From NCBI GenBank assembly GCA_014529385.2, contig CM043959.1, forward strand, positions 61,703,753 through 61,767,752: a stretch of DNA of 64,000 nucleotides. The letters are read 5' to 3'. The stretch is from Adiantum capillus-veneris. Taxonomy: Eukaryota > Streptophyta > Polypodiopsida > Polypodiales > Pteridaceae. Shown here piece after piece: positions 42,811 to 54,095 of this stretch. Made by a program: the position numbers and the translations under genes. A model generated the notes under the pieces. The model did no database searches and had not been told where the DNA came from. It saw only the letters and a program-made list of their open reading frames with translations. Positions within the stretch are counted from its first letter, which is position 1. Each line of letters begins with the position of its first letter.

Positions 42811-44121
42811 TGATGGGGGCTTTTCACAAGCCAAGCTCCCATACCCCTCTTCTCTCGTCCCCACCCCATGAAAACCCCCTCTTAGGGAGGGAGTGATAAA
42901 AGGCATTGGAAAAAGTAAGAAAAAATAAATTATGATTATGTAAATATATAAGAAAGGTAAAATAGGCCACCTCATGCCTGCGGGGTAGCCCATCCCCACC
43001 TTGCCTCCTTTTTCTTCACTATTGCCCCGCCGTGTGTCCCTTTTCCTCTCCTCCACTCAAAAGGTCAACCCCTCTCTCCTCCCCTTGTCCTTTCTCCTTT
43101 CTCTCTCCCCTCAAGCTACCCCACCTCTCACCAATAATGCATTATAACTCACCAATAGTGCACCCTAACTCACATGCAACTTACCCTATCTTCCAAAATA
43201 GTATACCCCACCCCCTCTTTCTCTCTCCTATCCTATCCCATGACCCAAATACCCCCTCCTCTCTCTAAAGGGCGCCATATCTCTTGTCTTGTAGCTAAAT
43301 AACCTTCGCCACACTCACACACACTCAGTTTCACTGAAAAAGGTGCCCACAGACCCATCCCCACCCAGTGGTTACCTGATTTTTCTTGTGTTCACACACA
43401 TCTGCACACAGATTCACCTCTGAACACACTCCCCTCTCTCCCCTCTTGTAATTACTTTATTCTCCATGTCACCTCTCACTTTTTTTCATCAACCCATCTC
43501 TCTCTCTTAGTCTCTCTCTCATGAGACTGCTGTTCTGGCACATATACACACAGCCAGACAAGTGGGGCCCACAGTCACATGGCCTATGTAGATAATGATT
43601 TCTTCATTTCTAAATTCTAGAATTCCTCCCCCCTCCTCCCCTATATAAAGAGGGGTCACCATCACACTAAATACACACAACATCACCAAAGAACACACTA
43701 TGCATTGTGTGTGCCTAGTGCACACACACACACCCACACCATCACCATCACCGCAATCACCATGCTTGTCTTGAGCATGACCTCTACACCCTTGGCTATG
43801 GAAGATGAAGGGAAACTAAATGAAGAATGATGGCCATAACCCTCGTGGGAGTCTTCACCATCAACTCCCACCTATCCGCCATGCGCTCTACCACTCTCTC
43901 CCTTCTCATTCCCCTACCCTATGCTCCCCATTTCATCGCCTTATTCTCTAAATAAAGCTTGAGGTTTTGTGAGTATGTTTTCTTGCAATGTTTTGTTCAT
44001 GTGAGGTGTGCGGAATCACCACCTAATCTTGTGTTTGGAGTGAGCTTGTGTATGTGTGAAGGGTGTGCGGATTCGCCATCCTTTTGTGATGCCTAAGTAC
44101 TAAGCTGATATACCCCCTCCC

Positions 44122-44161
<40 letters not shown>

Positions 44162-44374
44162 ACTTGATCTCATTCCCTTTCCTCTTCATCATTACTCCCA
44201 AGCATCCATCTCTCTTGGATGAAAACTTTGTTATGGTGGTGTGTTGTTTGCGTCCTAGCCGCTGAAGCTAGGTGGTGCCCCTGTTTGCTTTACCATGATA
44301 GGCTCGAGGCGCTCCATTCGGTCTCCGGTGTTTTAGAGGCCGTCGTGGGTTCGGGGTTTGCTTTGCTCCTGTCA
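42811..44374 (+). repeat. 5' LTR of gypsy G2
   Basis: 1564 bp with TG...CA ends, a TATA box CTATATAAAG at 43641-43650 and AATAAA at 43951-43956. A (CT)n tract at 44128-44160 lies near the 3' end. Confidence 0.93.
43641..43650 (+). promoter_or_regulatory. TATA box in the G2 5' LTR
   Basis: CTATATAAAG in a pyrimidine-rich context. An identical box is in the 3' LTR at about 51323-51332. Confidence 0.7.
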
Positions 44375-44395
44375 TTTGGTGCCCCCACTGAGGAT
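44375..44395 (+). other. Presumed primer binding site of G2
   Basis: TTTGGTGCCCCCACTGAGG follows the LTR directly. I cannot name the tRNA with confidence. Confidence 0.5.
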
Positions 44396-44447
44396 CTTTT
44401 CATGAAACCCTTCAGTTTACAAGACTGAAACCCCTAAACTATTGTGA

Positions 44448-45149
44448 ATGGATGAATGGCTAGCAGGATTTGCTAATTGGACGACAAAAGAAGAAGAGCT
44501 CCAAGCACAACTAGACGAACTCCGCATCTCCATCAAAGCTCGAGTGCCAGGCGTAACGGTAATTGATTTGCAGTGGGAGAGTCAACCAACACGCCAAACC
44601 CAGTGGATATACATAGGCCAAGTGCCAAGAAGAAGAAGGAGAAGGTCGAAACCATGTCCGCAACCTACAACCAACCAACAACAACAAAATGGAAGGAGCT
44701 CTGCACAATAGAGAATCAACACTATTCTACTTTGATAATCGCGTAACTCAAGTCACCGAGGTAATTAATACAGTCAGTTTTCAAGTCGCACCTGATGCTG
44801 CAGCACAGATAACGGAATCATTGGCTCACACTCTCACTAGAGAAACTAGGGATCTACTGAGTTTGTTTCATGAAAGAACACCACCCTCTCCCACAAGCTT
44901 GGACAGTGACTAAGCACCTCTAAGCTTCACATGAATCAGTACAACCTACCTCAAGACAGATCACACATACCAACACGTGTACGCTCAATCAAGGTAATAC
45001 TGGATTTGAAGGCTCACTACCAGCACGTCATTGACACCATGCTGGGTGGGGAGCAATTTTTTGAGGTTCTGGCATCAGATCAACCATTTGTCTTGTCTTT
45101 GGTACAAGGCAATGTACCGTTTGAAGTTTTAATCTATGTCCTAGTATAA
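44448..45149 (+). CDS. Leader ORFs of G2 before gag, unknown function
   Basis: Three short frames follow each other: 44448-44711 (87 codons, MDEWLAGFANWTTKEEELQA, with an RRRRRRSK basic run), 44689-44913 (VTEVINTVSFQVAPDAAAQI) and 44931-45149 (VILDLKAHYQHVIDTMLGGE). They are in different frames and may be the remains of one ORF upstream of gag. Extra ORFs before gag are known from Ogre-type elements. No domain recognised, and they could be non-functional. Confidence 0.4.
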
Positions 45150-45232
45150 GAGGGTATACACGCCTCCTTGTAAAGAAGAAAAAAACTTTTGCAAGTTAAG
45201 CAGTGTGTCTTTCTAGCTCTCTCTCAGTCATC

Positions 45233-45844
45233 ATGGCAAGTGTAGCATTTCCAACATTTAAAGGAAAGAAGGGGGAGGATTTGGTAACAGACTTCCTAGA
45301 TGACTTTGAAGTAGCATGTGTAGTGAGCAACAAAGATACGGATGAATCCCGGGTTAGAATCTTTAAGCATCTCATGAAGCTAGAATCTAGATCATGGTAC
45401 AATGCACTTCCACAAGCAACCAAGGATGACTGGGAACCCTTAAAAACCTCTTTTAAGAGGCGCTTTGGGGGAGGTACCACTTCAGAAAAGTTGTGGGACA
45501 AGTTGAGAGACTTGAAGCAGGAGGGTCTTTTAGAATATGCCACCTATGAGTCCAAATTTGTGGATTTGTGGGAACGGTGGGTTGAGTCACTGGCAAGGGG
45601 GGAAGCCACACCCGATTTCCTAAAAAAAGATCGGTTCACGCATGGCTTATGGCCGCTTCTTAAGGAGAAGGTGAAAGGTAGATTCCCGGCTACGTACAAG
45701 TTAGCCGTTGAGATTGCTCGCCTTAAGGACAAGAAGCTGCGAATGAAAGCCAAAGAAACCGAGTCAGCAGAAGCAGGAACATCGCATCGACCAGCAACTA
45801 CGACAACCACCATACCACCACCATCGGCTCTTGGGGTAAGATGA
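45233..45844 (+). CDS. Gag of gypsy G2 (retrotransposon gag family)
   Basis: Start at ATG 45233 (MASVAFPTFKGKKGEDLV). The Retrotrans_gag fold signature is readable: VRIFKHLMKLESRSWYNALP, WEPLKTSFKRRFGG, LWDKLRDLKQEGLLEYATYE, SKFVDLWERW, FTHGLWPLLKEKV. Gag forms the particle that holds element RNA. The frame ends in TGA at 45842-45844, and a one-base shift near 45840 leads to the zinc knuckle frame. There, in frame, a TAG lies at 45882-45884. Confidence 0.85.
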   Translation: MASVAFPTFKGKKGEDLVTDFLDDFEVACVVSNKDTDESRVRIFKHLMKLESRSWYNALPQATKDDWEPLKTSFKRRFGGGTTSEKLWDKLRDLKQEGLLEYATYESKFVDLWERWVESLARGEATPDFLKKDRFTHGLWPLLKEKVKGRFPATYKLAVEIARLKDKKLRMKAKETESAEAGTSHRPATTTTTIPPPSALGVR

Positions 45845-46345
45845 CCAACAAGATATGTTGGCCCATATTACTGACCAACTGTAGAATTTGTCTGTCCACT
45901 TAATACAGCAAGGGAGGAGTCAAGAAAGAGATCAAGACCCTGGAAGATCACGACGACAAAACAGGGAGTATCATTGCTACAACTGCGGAGAAGACGGTCA
46001 CGGTATGTACTACTGTCCCAAACCACGACAAAACTATAATAGAGGAGGTAGGAGGAACCAATTGTCACCCCCTAGAGAAAGAATACCCCCACCCCGAGCA
46101 CCACCCCACCAACACAAATTCTACGTCCACCCCAGACACCACTACAAGCATCCATTCCACCTCTTCCACCAGCCCCACCACCTGATCGCCCTATAAACAT
46201 CATAAGGCTAGAAGAGAAAGGAAAAGCCGTAGTAGTGGATCCACCCAGAGCAAAGGAGAGGGACAAGGGTAAGGAGAAGGTAACCTTTTTAGAACCACTT
46301 GAGGCCATGACTGTGAAAAGAGCTAGGAGGCAGAAGGCTACACAA
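45843..46345 (+). pseudogene. Zinc-knuckle end of G2 gag and linker
   Basis: Reads DQQDMLAHITDQL, TAG (45882-45884), NLSVHLIQQGRSQERD, then the CCHC knuckle YHCYNCGEDGHGMYYCPKP (about 45970-46025) and a proline-rich linker. The CCHC binds RNA. A further in-frame TGA lies at 46346-46348 after the frame returns to that of pol. Confidence 0.8.
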
Positions 46346-48361
46346 TGAGATGATGAGAGAAGCATGAGAGGAGAAACTAGCAAGAGGCCATCCAGGCCAC
46401 GACGGAAATTGGGCATCACCGACTTCCAGCTAGGGGAAAGTTCTAAGCCGTATGATCTAACATTGGATGTGGCAGAACAAGGACCGAAGATTACATGGCC
46501 ACAGTTGCTACATCTTGTACCTAAAGTAAGGCGACAATGGTCTAAAATGGAAAGTACAAGATGCTCCAAAACAAAGGTAGCCGGAGCAATTTCGGGATGC
46601 AACATGGATGACATCCTTCCAATTGTCGACGTAAACATAAAAGGAAAGAGGGTTGGAAACACCTACATTGATGGAGGTGCACAAATCTGTGTAATGAGCG
46701 AAGCTATGATGCTTCGATTAGGGCTCGAGGTTGACAGGCCTTCTCCATGCAAGGCAAAGATGGCAAACAACGCAAAAGTAAAGTGTGTGGGTGTGGTAAG
46801 TGCCGTGAAAATCAAAGCTTTCAACACTGAGGTAGAGGTAGATGTTTTTGTAATGCCTACTAAGGGGGAGGGCTATCCACTAATTTTGGGAAGGCCATGG
46901 TTGATGTCCATGAAGGCAAAACAGGACTGGGGTACTGGCCTTCTACGCATGACCGGTAAGAAAGGGGAGACAATCTACTATGACATGAGGATTGGAAAGC
47001 AGAAGCAAATGAATCTGGAAACATCGGCAGATGAAACCACTAGCGAATCTTCCAGTTATGAGGAGGAGACCACATCCACCGACAAAAGTGACAGATCCAT
47101 TGATGTGATGGGTATCATTATGAAGGATCCACAAAGGGTAAGCACAATTGGTGATCCATCACCGAAAGGGCAACCCAATGAAGAGGAGAGCAAATCACCT
47201 GGCCTAGGAGGAAGTAGGTTGAAGGGTATGTTGTCAACTGAATTAACACTTGAGGAGAAAGATAGTTTTTTGCAAATGTTGATGGGATTTCCTAACCTGT
47301 TCATTGACAACTATGAAAGAATCACAGGCATTACAGTGGTGGAACATCATATTAAGCTGAAGGAAGGGGTAAAACCAGTTGTGCAAAAGCTACGACGACT
47401 GGGGGTCATACAAGAAAAGGCACTCTTGGACGAGGTAAGGAAACTGCTAGAGGTGGGATTCATCTATCCTGTAGAAAAGTCAGAATGGGTGTCACCCGTA
47501 GTGGTGACACCTAAAAAGAATGGTAAGTGGAGGGTCTGTGTTGACTACAAACCACTAAATGCAGCTACAAAGAGAGACCACTTTCCTCTCCCTTTCTTGG
47601 ATGAAATTCTGAATGAAGTAGCGGGTTTTGAATGCTATACCGTCCGCGATGGTTATTCTGGATACTTGCAAATACGCATAGCCTTGGAAGATCAGCTAAA
47701 AACCACTTTTATCATGCCATGGGGTTGTTTTGCATACAGGGTTATGCCATTTGGTCTCACAAATGCACCTGCCACATTCCAAAGATATGTCACCTATGTT
47801 TTTCAACCGTTCTTTGGAACATCCATAAGAGTGTTCATCGATGATTTTTGTATATATAGCTCCCGTATTTCACATTTGGAAAAGGTAACTGAAGGTTTGG
47901 CCAGGTTGCAGAGCCTAGGTGGGCAATTAAATGTGGATAAATGTCACATTGGGGATAGTAAAGTCATTCTACTAGGCCATGAAATTTCAGCAAGAGGTAT
48001 CAACGCCGACCCAAGTAAGGTGTCCGCATTCATAGCCCTACCTTCACCAACGACCGCACGTCAACTGGTCTCTTTTCTACAGAAGGTGAGGTACTTAAGT
48101 AGATTCATACATCTACTATCACAACTTGTTCTAACACTGCAACAACTCACTCAAAGATCAACTTTCACTTGGAACGAGGAAAGCGAACATCACTACAACA
48201 AGGTAAAGGAGGTCTTAGCCACTCTGCCAACTATCTCACCACCTAAGTGGGATGAAAAATTCTATGTCACCTCAAGTGTTGGTGATGACTCATTGGGGGC
48301 TGTGCTACTCCAAAAGGATACGACGACATCTTTCATGAGGCCAATCTACTTCTCTAGTTGA
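46346..48361 (+). pseudogene. G2 protease and reverse transcriptase
   Basis: ATG 46364 follows a TGA at 46346-46348 and is probably not a true start. The aspartic protease motif is YIDGGAQICVMSEAMM, with D-G-G as active-site triad, then GYPLILGRPWLM. RT follows: EGVKPVVQKLRRLG (read with one K), WVSPVVVTPKKNGKWRVCVD, DGYSGYLQIRI, MPFGLTNAPATFQRY and FIDDFCIYSS as catalytic box (F-I-D-D), then LLGHEISARGINADPSKV. RNase H begins WDEKFYVTSSVGDDSLGAVL and PIYFSS, after which TGA (48359-48361) stands where other gypsy elements have the R of ASR. Otherwise this 665-codon frame is intact. Confidence 0.9.
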
Positions 48362-49201
48362 ATGATGACAGCAGGAGAGAAAGGTTTCACCCATGTGGAA
48401 CACTTAGTCCTAGCTCTTAGATTTGCAACTACAAAGTTTAGGTCATATTTGCTACCTAAGCAATTTGTGATTCTAACCACGGATGAAATATTTCCCTATG
48501 TTTTACAACACATGGATGTGTCTGCTAGGATTACTAAATGGCTAGTTCGTCTGCAAGAGTTCAACTACACGGTACAGGTAGAAAGCAAGACAAGGGCAAG
48601 TTTGGGGGGACTCATGACCTACCAAATCTTTGAAATGGAGGAGAAGAAATCTAAGGAAGGAGAAGTCCGATTACCTCCAGTACCACCGATGGTAGAAGGA
48701 GCATACTCTCTCTACTTTGATGGAGCCTACAAGCGAGCGTCCGACAAAGCAGCTGCAGGCATAGTGGTCTTTGATGACAAAGGGACAAAGGTATTTTCGT
48801 TGGGCCAATTGTTAGATTCACATTCTAACAGTGAAGCTGAGTATGCAGCACTAACCAAGGGTCTACGATGGTGCGTCTCGCAAGGTGTACAACGCCTTAA
48901 TGTATTTGGGGATGCTCTACTTCTGGTAAGGCAAGTAAATGGAGCATGGACATGCAAGAATCCTAGTTTAAGGACTCACTTAAGTGGTGTAAAAACCTTG
49001 TTGGGTAAGTTTGAAGAAGTTCAAATACACCATATCCCAAGGGCTCAAAAACAAGAAGCAGATGACATAGCAAGTGAAAGACTACAGGAAGTGGTGGTTG
49101 GAGCAATAAAACTAAAGCTCCCTCTATTTCAAGGCAGTGATGCCTTGCCTGACATCATGCATTTTTTGGAAACAGGAGAATGCCCATCAGATTTAACATA
49201 G
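48362..49201 (+). pseudogene. G2 RNase H remainder plus second (archaeal-type) RNase H
   Basis: Same frame as the RT. The first part (EKGFTHVEHLVLALRFATTK, FVILTTDEIFPYVLQH, RITKWLVRLQEFNYTV) is the end of the retroviral-type RNase H. A second RNase H follows with acidic residues in SLYFDGAYKRASDKAAAGIV, HSNSEAEYAALTKGL, NVFGDALLLVRQVNG and QEADDIASERL. A tandem second RNase H is a mark of the Tat/Ogre lineages of plant gypsy elements. The frame ends with TAG at 49199-49201 and continues open beyond it. Confidence 0.88.
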
Positions 49202-50482
49202 GGACAAAAGCAATGGCTGACGCGGAAGGCCACAAGGTATCGACTCATCAATGACGGTTTGTATTGTAAGGGTAAGGACCAAATACTCAGGAAGGTCCCT
49301 CTCTCTCAGGAAATCACGGGAGTAATTGCTAGCTGTCACGACGGGGTTTGTGGTGGTCACTTTGCCCTAGACATAACAAGTAGGAAAATCTTGCAAGCAG
49401 GCTTCATATGGCCTAGCCTCAACCGTGATGTACACCACTGGTGCAAAACATGTAAGTTGTGTCAAAAGGCCGGCACTAGATCACTTATGCCTGAACCACA
49501 GACACCTATTCTCTCATATGGCCCATTTGAAAACTGGGATATCGACGCCATTGGGCCATTACCTAGGGCCAACTCAGGAAAAATCTACATTATCATGGGG
49601 GTCGACTACATGACTAGATGGGCAGAGGCTACATCCACCACTAGAATCACAGCGGTAGAGGTAGCTAAATTTATCTACGAGCACATATGCTGTAGGTTTG
49701 GCACACCTTTAGAGATCATCTGTGATAGAGGGCCAGGTTTCAGAGCAGACTTGGTAGGAGAATTAATGCAGAAACTAGGCATTACAAGGAGGCACTCTTC
49801 ACCATATTACCCTCAATGTAATGGCCTAGTTGAAAAGGTAAATAGAATGGTTTCTAAAATTATTACCAAGTAGGTAAACAATCATCCTGGAGACTGGGAT
49901 AAGTATCTACTACCAGCTTTATGGGCCTACAAAACTTCATTTTGTACATCCTTGGGATTCACACCGTATCATCTAGTATTTGGTAAGGAAGCAATATTGC
50001 CCATTGAAGTGCAACTACAAAGTCTCAGAGTAATGGCAAGCCAGCTTTAACAGCCCAACATGCATTTGAGAGATCAGATCATCAACTTGGAAAGAGTGCA
50101 GCTGGACAGAGAAGAAGCAATAAATTATTATGCAGCACAAGCAGAGCATAGACGGCTTAGCTTTAACGAGCATCTCCGGAAAAAAGAATTGAATAAAGGA
50201 ATGTTGGTGCTCCGCTACGACAATCGCTTCGACACGCGCAAGGATAAGAAACTCCTACTCCGATGGGAAGGTCCTTTCATCGTCAGGAAAAAGTATGCCA
50301 ATGGAAGCTACCAGCTTATGGAGGCTGATGGAAAACTTCATAAAACCAGGGTAAATGGTTGGCGAATTAAACCTTATTTTCTTCGATTTGACCAGGCTCC
50401 ACCAATTGACATTCCAGATGAGGACACACCATCAGCCGCCATCTCCAACGATAATGATCAAACAGATGAGCTAGAGACATGA
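49202..50482 (+). pseudogene. G2 integrase
   Basis: Continues the pol frame: QWLTRKATRYRLINDG, then the HHCC zinc part (SCHDGVCGGHFALDI, HHWCKTCKLCQK). The core has D-D-E in ENWDIDAIGPLP, IICDRGPGFRADL and YYPQCNGLVEKVNRM. TAG at 49871-49873 and TAA at 50048-50050 interrupt it without a frame change. The C-terminus reads WAYKTSFCTSLGFTPYHLVF, GMLVLRYDNRFDTRKDKKLL, WEGPFIVRKKYANGSYQL and ends at TGA 50480-50482, just before the purine tract. The fold is complete apart from the two stops. Confidence 0.9.
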
Positions 50483-50494
50483 ATGCCTCTAGCC

Positions 50495-50510
50495 AAAAGG
50501 GGAGGGCTAA
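50495..50510 (+). other. Polypurine tract of G2
   Basis: AAAAGGGGAGGGCTAA just before the 3' LTR. Confidence 0.85.
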
Positions 50511-52046
50511 TGATGGGGGCTTTTTACAAGCCAAGCTCCCATACCCCTCTTCTCTCGTCCCCACCCCATGAAAACCCCTTCTTAGGGAGGGAGTGATAAA
50601 AGGCATTGGAAAAAGTAAGAAAAAATAAAGTATGATTATGTAAATATATAAGAAAGGTAAAATAGGCCACCTCATGCCTGCGGGGTAGCCCATCCCCACC
50701 TTGCCTCCTTTTTCTTCACTATTGCCCCGCCGTGTGTCCCTTTTCCTCTCCTCCACTCAAAAGGTCAACCCCCTCTCTCTTCCCCTTGTCCTTTCTCCTT
50801 TCTCTCTCCCCTCAAGCTACGCCACCTCTCACCAATAATGCACCCTAACTCACATGCAACTTACCCTATCTTCCAAAATAGTATACCCCACTCCCTCTTT
50901 CTCTCTCCTATCATATCCCATGACCCAAATACCCTCCTCTCTCTCTCTAAAGGGCGCCATATCTCTTGTCTTGTAGCTAAATAACCTTCCCCACACTCAC
51001 ACACACTCAGTTTCACTGAAAAAGGTGTCCACAGACCCATCCCCACCCAGTGGTTACCTGATTTTTCTTGTGTTCACACACATCTGTACACAGATTCACC
51101 TCTGAACACACTTCCCTCTCTCCCCTCTTGTAATTACTTTATTCTCCATGTCACCTCTCACTTTTTTTCATCAACCCATCTCTCTCTCTTAGTCTCTCTC
51201 TCATGAGACTGCTGTTCTGGCACATATACACACAGCCAGACAAGTGGGGCCCACAGTCACATGGCCTATGTAGATAATGATTTCTTCATTTCTAAATTCT
51301 AGAATTCCTCCCCCCTCCTCCCCTATATAAAGAGGGGTCACCATCACACTAAATACACACAACATCACCAAAGAACACACTATGCATTGTGTGTGCCTAG
51401 TGCACACACACACACCCACACCATCACCATCACCGCAATCACCATGCTTGTCTTGAGCATGACCTCTACACCCTTGGCTATGGAAGATGAAGGGCAACTA
51501 AATGAAGAATGATGGCCATAACCCTCGTGCGAGTCTTCGTCATCAACACTCACCTATCCGCCATGTGCTCTACCACTCTCTCCCTTCTCATTCCCCTACC
51601 CTATGCTCCCCATTTCATCGCCTTATTCTCTAAATAAAGCTTGAGGTTTTGTGAGTATGTTTTCTTGCAATGTTTTGCCCATGTGAGGTGTGCGAAATCG
51701 CCACCTAATCTTGTGTTTGGAGTGAGCTTGTGTATGTGTGAAGGGTGTGCGGATTCGCCATCCTTTTGTGATGCCTAAGTACTAAGCTGCTATACCCCCT
51801 CCCTCACTCTCTCTCTCTCTCTCTCTCTCTCTCACTTGATCTCATTCCCTTTCCCCTTCATCATTACTCCCAAGCATCCATCTCTCTTGGATGAAAACTT
51901 TGTTATGGTGGTGTGTTGTTTGCGTCCTAGCCGCTGAAGATAGGTGGTGCCACTGTTTGCTTTACCATGACAGGCTCGAGGTGCTCCATTCGATCCCCGT
52001 TGTTTTAGAGGCCGTCGGGGGTTCGGGGTTCGCTTTTCTCCCGTCA
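50511..52046 (+). repeat. 3' LTR of gypsy G2
   Basis: 1536 bp, TG...CA, followed by ATAC. It has the same TATA and AATAAA elements as the 5' LTR and a shorter (CT)n tract at about 51806-51832. Confidence 0.93.
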
Positions 52047-53234
52047 ATACCTTTGGAGCTTCACTCTGAAGCAACTTGCAATATAAAGGTAAATAGTCAA
52101 CTTGCAGAACTTCTAAGAAATTCAACTTTACTTATATGGGATGAAGCTCCCATGACACATCGCTATGCGTTTGAAGCAGTGGACAGAACTTTAAGAGATA
52201 TTATGCAACGAGATACTTTGTTTAGTGGAAAAGTCGTTTTACTTGGAGGTGACTTTCAACAAATACTACCTGTTGTACCAAAAGGTAGTCATACAGACAT
52301 TGTAAATGCTTCGTTGTGTCATTCTCACATATGGAAATACACGAAGATACTGAGGATTTCCAAAAATATGCGTATAGTTGATTGCGGCTCAAATTCACTT
52401 CAACAAAGTTTTTCCCGTTGGGTGCTTGATATTGGCAATGGGGTTATGGATGACGGAGGAGACTTAGACAAAGTCAAAATACCTTCACACATGTTGCTTC
52501 CAGGAAATAGTTTGGTAGATCTCCTAAGCTTTATATATGGAGATTTGTGTCATTTGCAAGATCACGAAACTTTTTTCAGAGATCGAGCAATACTTGCTCC
52601 ACGGAATAAAGAGGTGGATTTAATTAATGACTATGCATTGCAAAGAATGCATGGAGATTGCAAAGAGTATTTGAGTGCAAATTCAATTTGTATGTCAGAG
52701 GAAAACACACATTTGTACACAATTGAATATCTGAATAGCCTTACTCTTGGTGGTGGTTTTCCACCTCATACTTTAGTCTTGAAAGAAAATGCTCCTATCA
52801 TGTTGCTACACAATTTGGATCCAAGACATGGATTATGCAATGGAACTAGATTGATATGCAAGCAATTTCATCATAAGGTAATTGAGGCAGAGATAGTTAC
52901 AAGATCAAATATTGGAGAGAGAGTTTTTCTTCCAAGGATTGACTTTATTATTGGAAGCCATCAGGGGCTTCCATTTCAAATGAAGCGTCGTCAATTTCCA
53001 ATCAGGCTTGCTTTTGGGATGACTATCAACAAAGCACAAGGGCAAACACTTGGAATTCTTGGTCTATATCTTGAGTCTTCGATCTTCTCTCATGGACAGT
53101 GGTATGTTGCAATGTCACGTGTACGAAGTGCAGCTTCTATGAGGATTGTTGTCAATACTGAAAACACTCAAGCGGAGTGTTACTACACTCTAAACATTGT
53201 ATTTAAGGAAGTATTACAACTAGCGAGCTCATAA
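52047..53234 (+). CDS. Helitron RepHel, PIF1-like helicase remainder
   Basis: Continues in frame from 42810 once ATAC is counted once. The reading is CNIKVNSQLAELLRNSTLLI, Walker B LLIWDEAPMTHRYAFEAVD, motif III-like VVLLGGDFQQILPVVPKG, then NMRIVD, LAPRNKEVDLINDYAL, then GTRLICKQFHHKVIEAEIV, IRLAFGMTINKAQGQTLGIL and HGQWYVAMSRVRSAASMRIV (motifs V and VI), ending ASS at 53234. This is the complete C-terminal half of the SF1 helicase that unwinds the donor strand. No stop lies in this 3' exon-like part, in contrast to the Rep half. Confidence 0.92.
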   Translation: MPLELHSEATCNIKVNSQLAELLRNSTLLIWDEAPMTHRYAFEAVDRTLRDIMQRDTLFSGKVVLLGGDFQQILPVVPKGSHTDIVNASLCHSHIWKYTKILRISKNMRIVDCGSNSLQQSFSRWVLDIGNGVMDDGGDLDKVKIPSHMLLPGNSLVDLLSFIYGDLCHLQDHETFFRDRAILAPRNKEVDLINDYALQRMHGDCKEYLSANSICMSEENTHLYTIEYLNSLTLGGGFPPHTLVLKENAPIMLLHNLDPRHGLCNGTRLICKQFHHKVIEAEIVTRSNIGERVFLPRIDFIIGSHQGLPFQMKRRQFPIRLAFGMTINKAQGQTLGILGLYLESSIFSHGQWYVAMSRVRSAASMRIVVNTENTQAECYYTLNIVFKEVLQLASS

Positions 53235-53331
53235 CAATAAGTTCAAATTGACATTGTGGCTCTCACTTAAAGTCAGACACACTTGATGTTAAATTTTATT
53301 CATATCTCTTAGATCAAAGTATTTCCCATAG

Positions 53332-53968
53332 ATGGATCCTCGACACAGTGTCTCCTATGTAGTGGGTCACATCACTGAATTCATTCGAGGTATTTATCTT
53401 CTTTATAAAATTAGTTTATTATTAACTTGACCTATTATTTTCTTGAGAAGATTGTCTTATACATTGACTTACTCTGTTGAAGATCCACCGCAATGGAGGG
53501 GAAGAGTTCCTGCTATGTTTTTGGTGATCTTCTTTGATCAAACTCATATTATATTGTAAGAGTTTTTATATATGATATATTTGCAGTTTTAAGCTTTTAT
53601 TGCTCTACATAATTCATGGATTCCTTTGCAGAGATCACTCCCATCGAGGTTTTATCATCGTAGGTGTTTATGAAATGCTATACTTAGGTAGAGATATGTC
53701 CATGGAAGTTCTTGGATATTACCATGTTGCGTTTTCTTCGAACCACGAGCATCGTCAAATTCAAGTTAATATTTGGTTTGTGAGTGATGAGAGGCCAGTC
53801 ATCAATGCACAACAGGTGGGGGTTGCTGGAGACCGCACTACACCATATCGATTGAGGATATTTACTCAAGTTGAAACACCACTTCGTATCTTGCAAAATG
53901 TATACAACATAGGTCCTTGGACTTATAGAATCCCTAACGTGGTCTCTCGAAGGCTACACTTTGAATAA
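53332..53968 (+). CDS. Small three-exon gene P1, unknown family, downstream of Helitron helicase
   Basis: Exons 53332-53389, 53483-53555 and 53632-53968 total 468 nt (155 codons), with donors G|GTATTT and T|GTAAGA and acceptors GTTGAAG and TTTGCAG. The start MDPRHSVSYVVGHITEFIR runs across intron 1 into DPPQWRGRVPAMFLVIFFDQ and across intron 2 into DHSHRGFIIVGVYEML, then GYYHVAF and, at the end, GPWTYRIPNVVSRRLHF. No signal peptide or known domain. P2 (54238-54848) has the same exon plan: the middle exon is 73 nt in both and the intron phases agree. P1 begins about 100 bp after the helicase stop on the same strand. Function unknown. Confidence 0.7.
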
Positions 53969-54025
53969 CTATTTTGTATTGTCTCTCTGTGAAGTTGTGA
54001 AATTTCAAAGTCTTTTGAATTGCTT

Positions 54026-54028
<3 letters not shown>

Positions 54029-54091
<63 letters not shown>
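54029..54091 (+). repeat. (CT)n tract between P1 and P2
   Basis: About 31 pure CT units. Confidence 0.95.

Positions 54092-54095
<4 letters not shown>

Larger units (their letters stand above)
42811..52046 (+). mobile_element. Ty3/gypsy LTR retrotransposon G2 inserted in the Helitron helicase
   Basis: LTRs 42811-44374 (1564 bp) and 50511-52046 (1536 bp) begin TGATGGGGGC and end GTCA. They are very similar but differ by several substitutions and indels (for example a deletion of about 20 bp near 50840). ATAC precedes the element (42807-42810) and follows it (52047-52050); counting it once keeps the helicase in frame. Order is LTR, leader ORFs, gag, CCHC, protease, RT, RNase H, second RNase H, integrase, purine tract, LTR. 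The second RNase H suggests the Tat/Ogre-like group. The coding part has several in-frame stops. Confidence 0.93.

Noticed and set aside
42802-43056. Minus-strand ORF repeated at 50367-50756, and the ORF at 43519-43737 repeated at 51201-51497
   Set aside because: They lie within the two LTR copies and are repeated because the LTRs are. No independent evidence of coding.
46072-46662. Minus-strand 196-codon ORF
   Set aside because: Antisense to the gag-protease linker of G2, with no recognisable motif.
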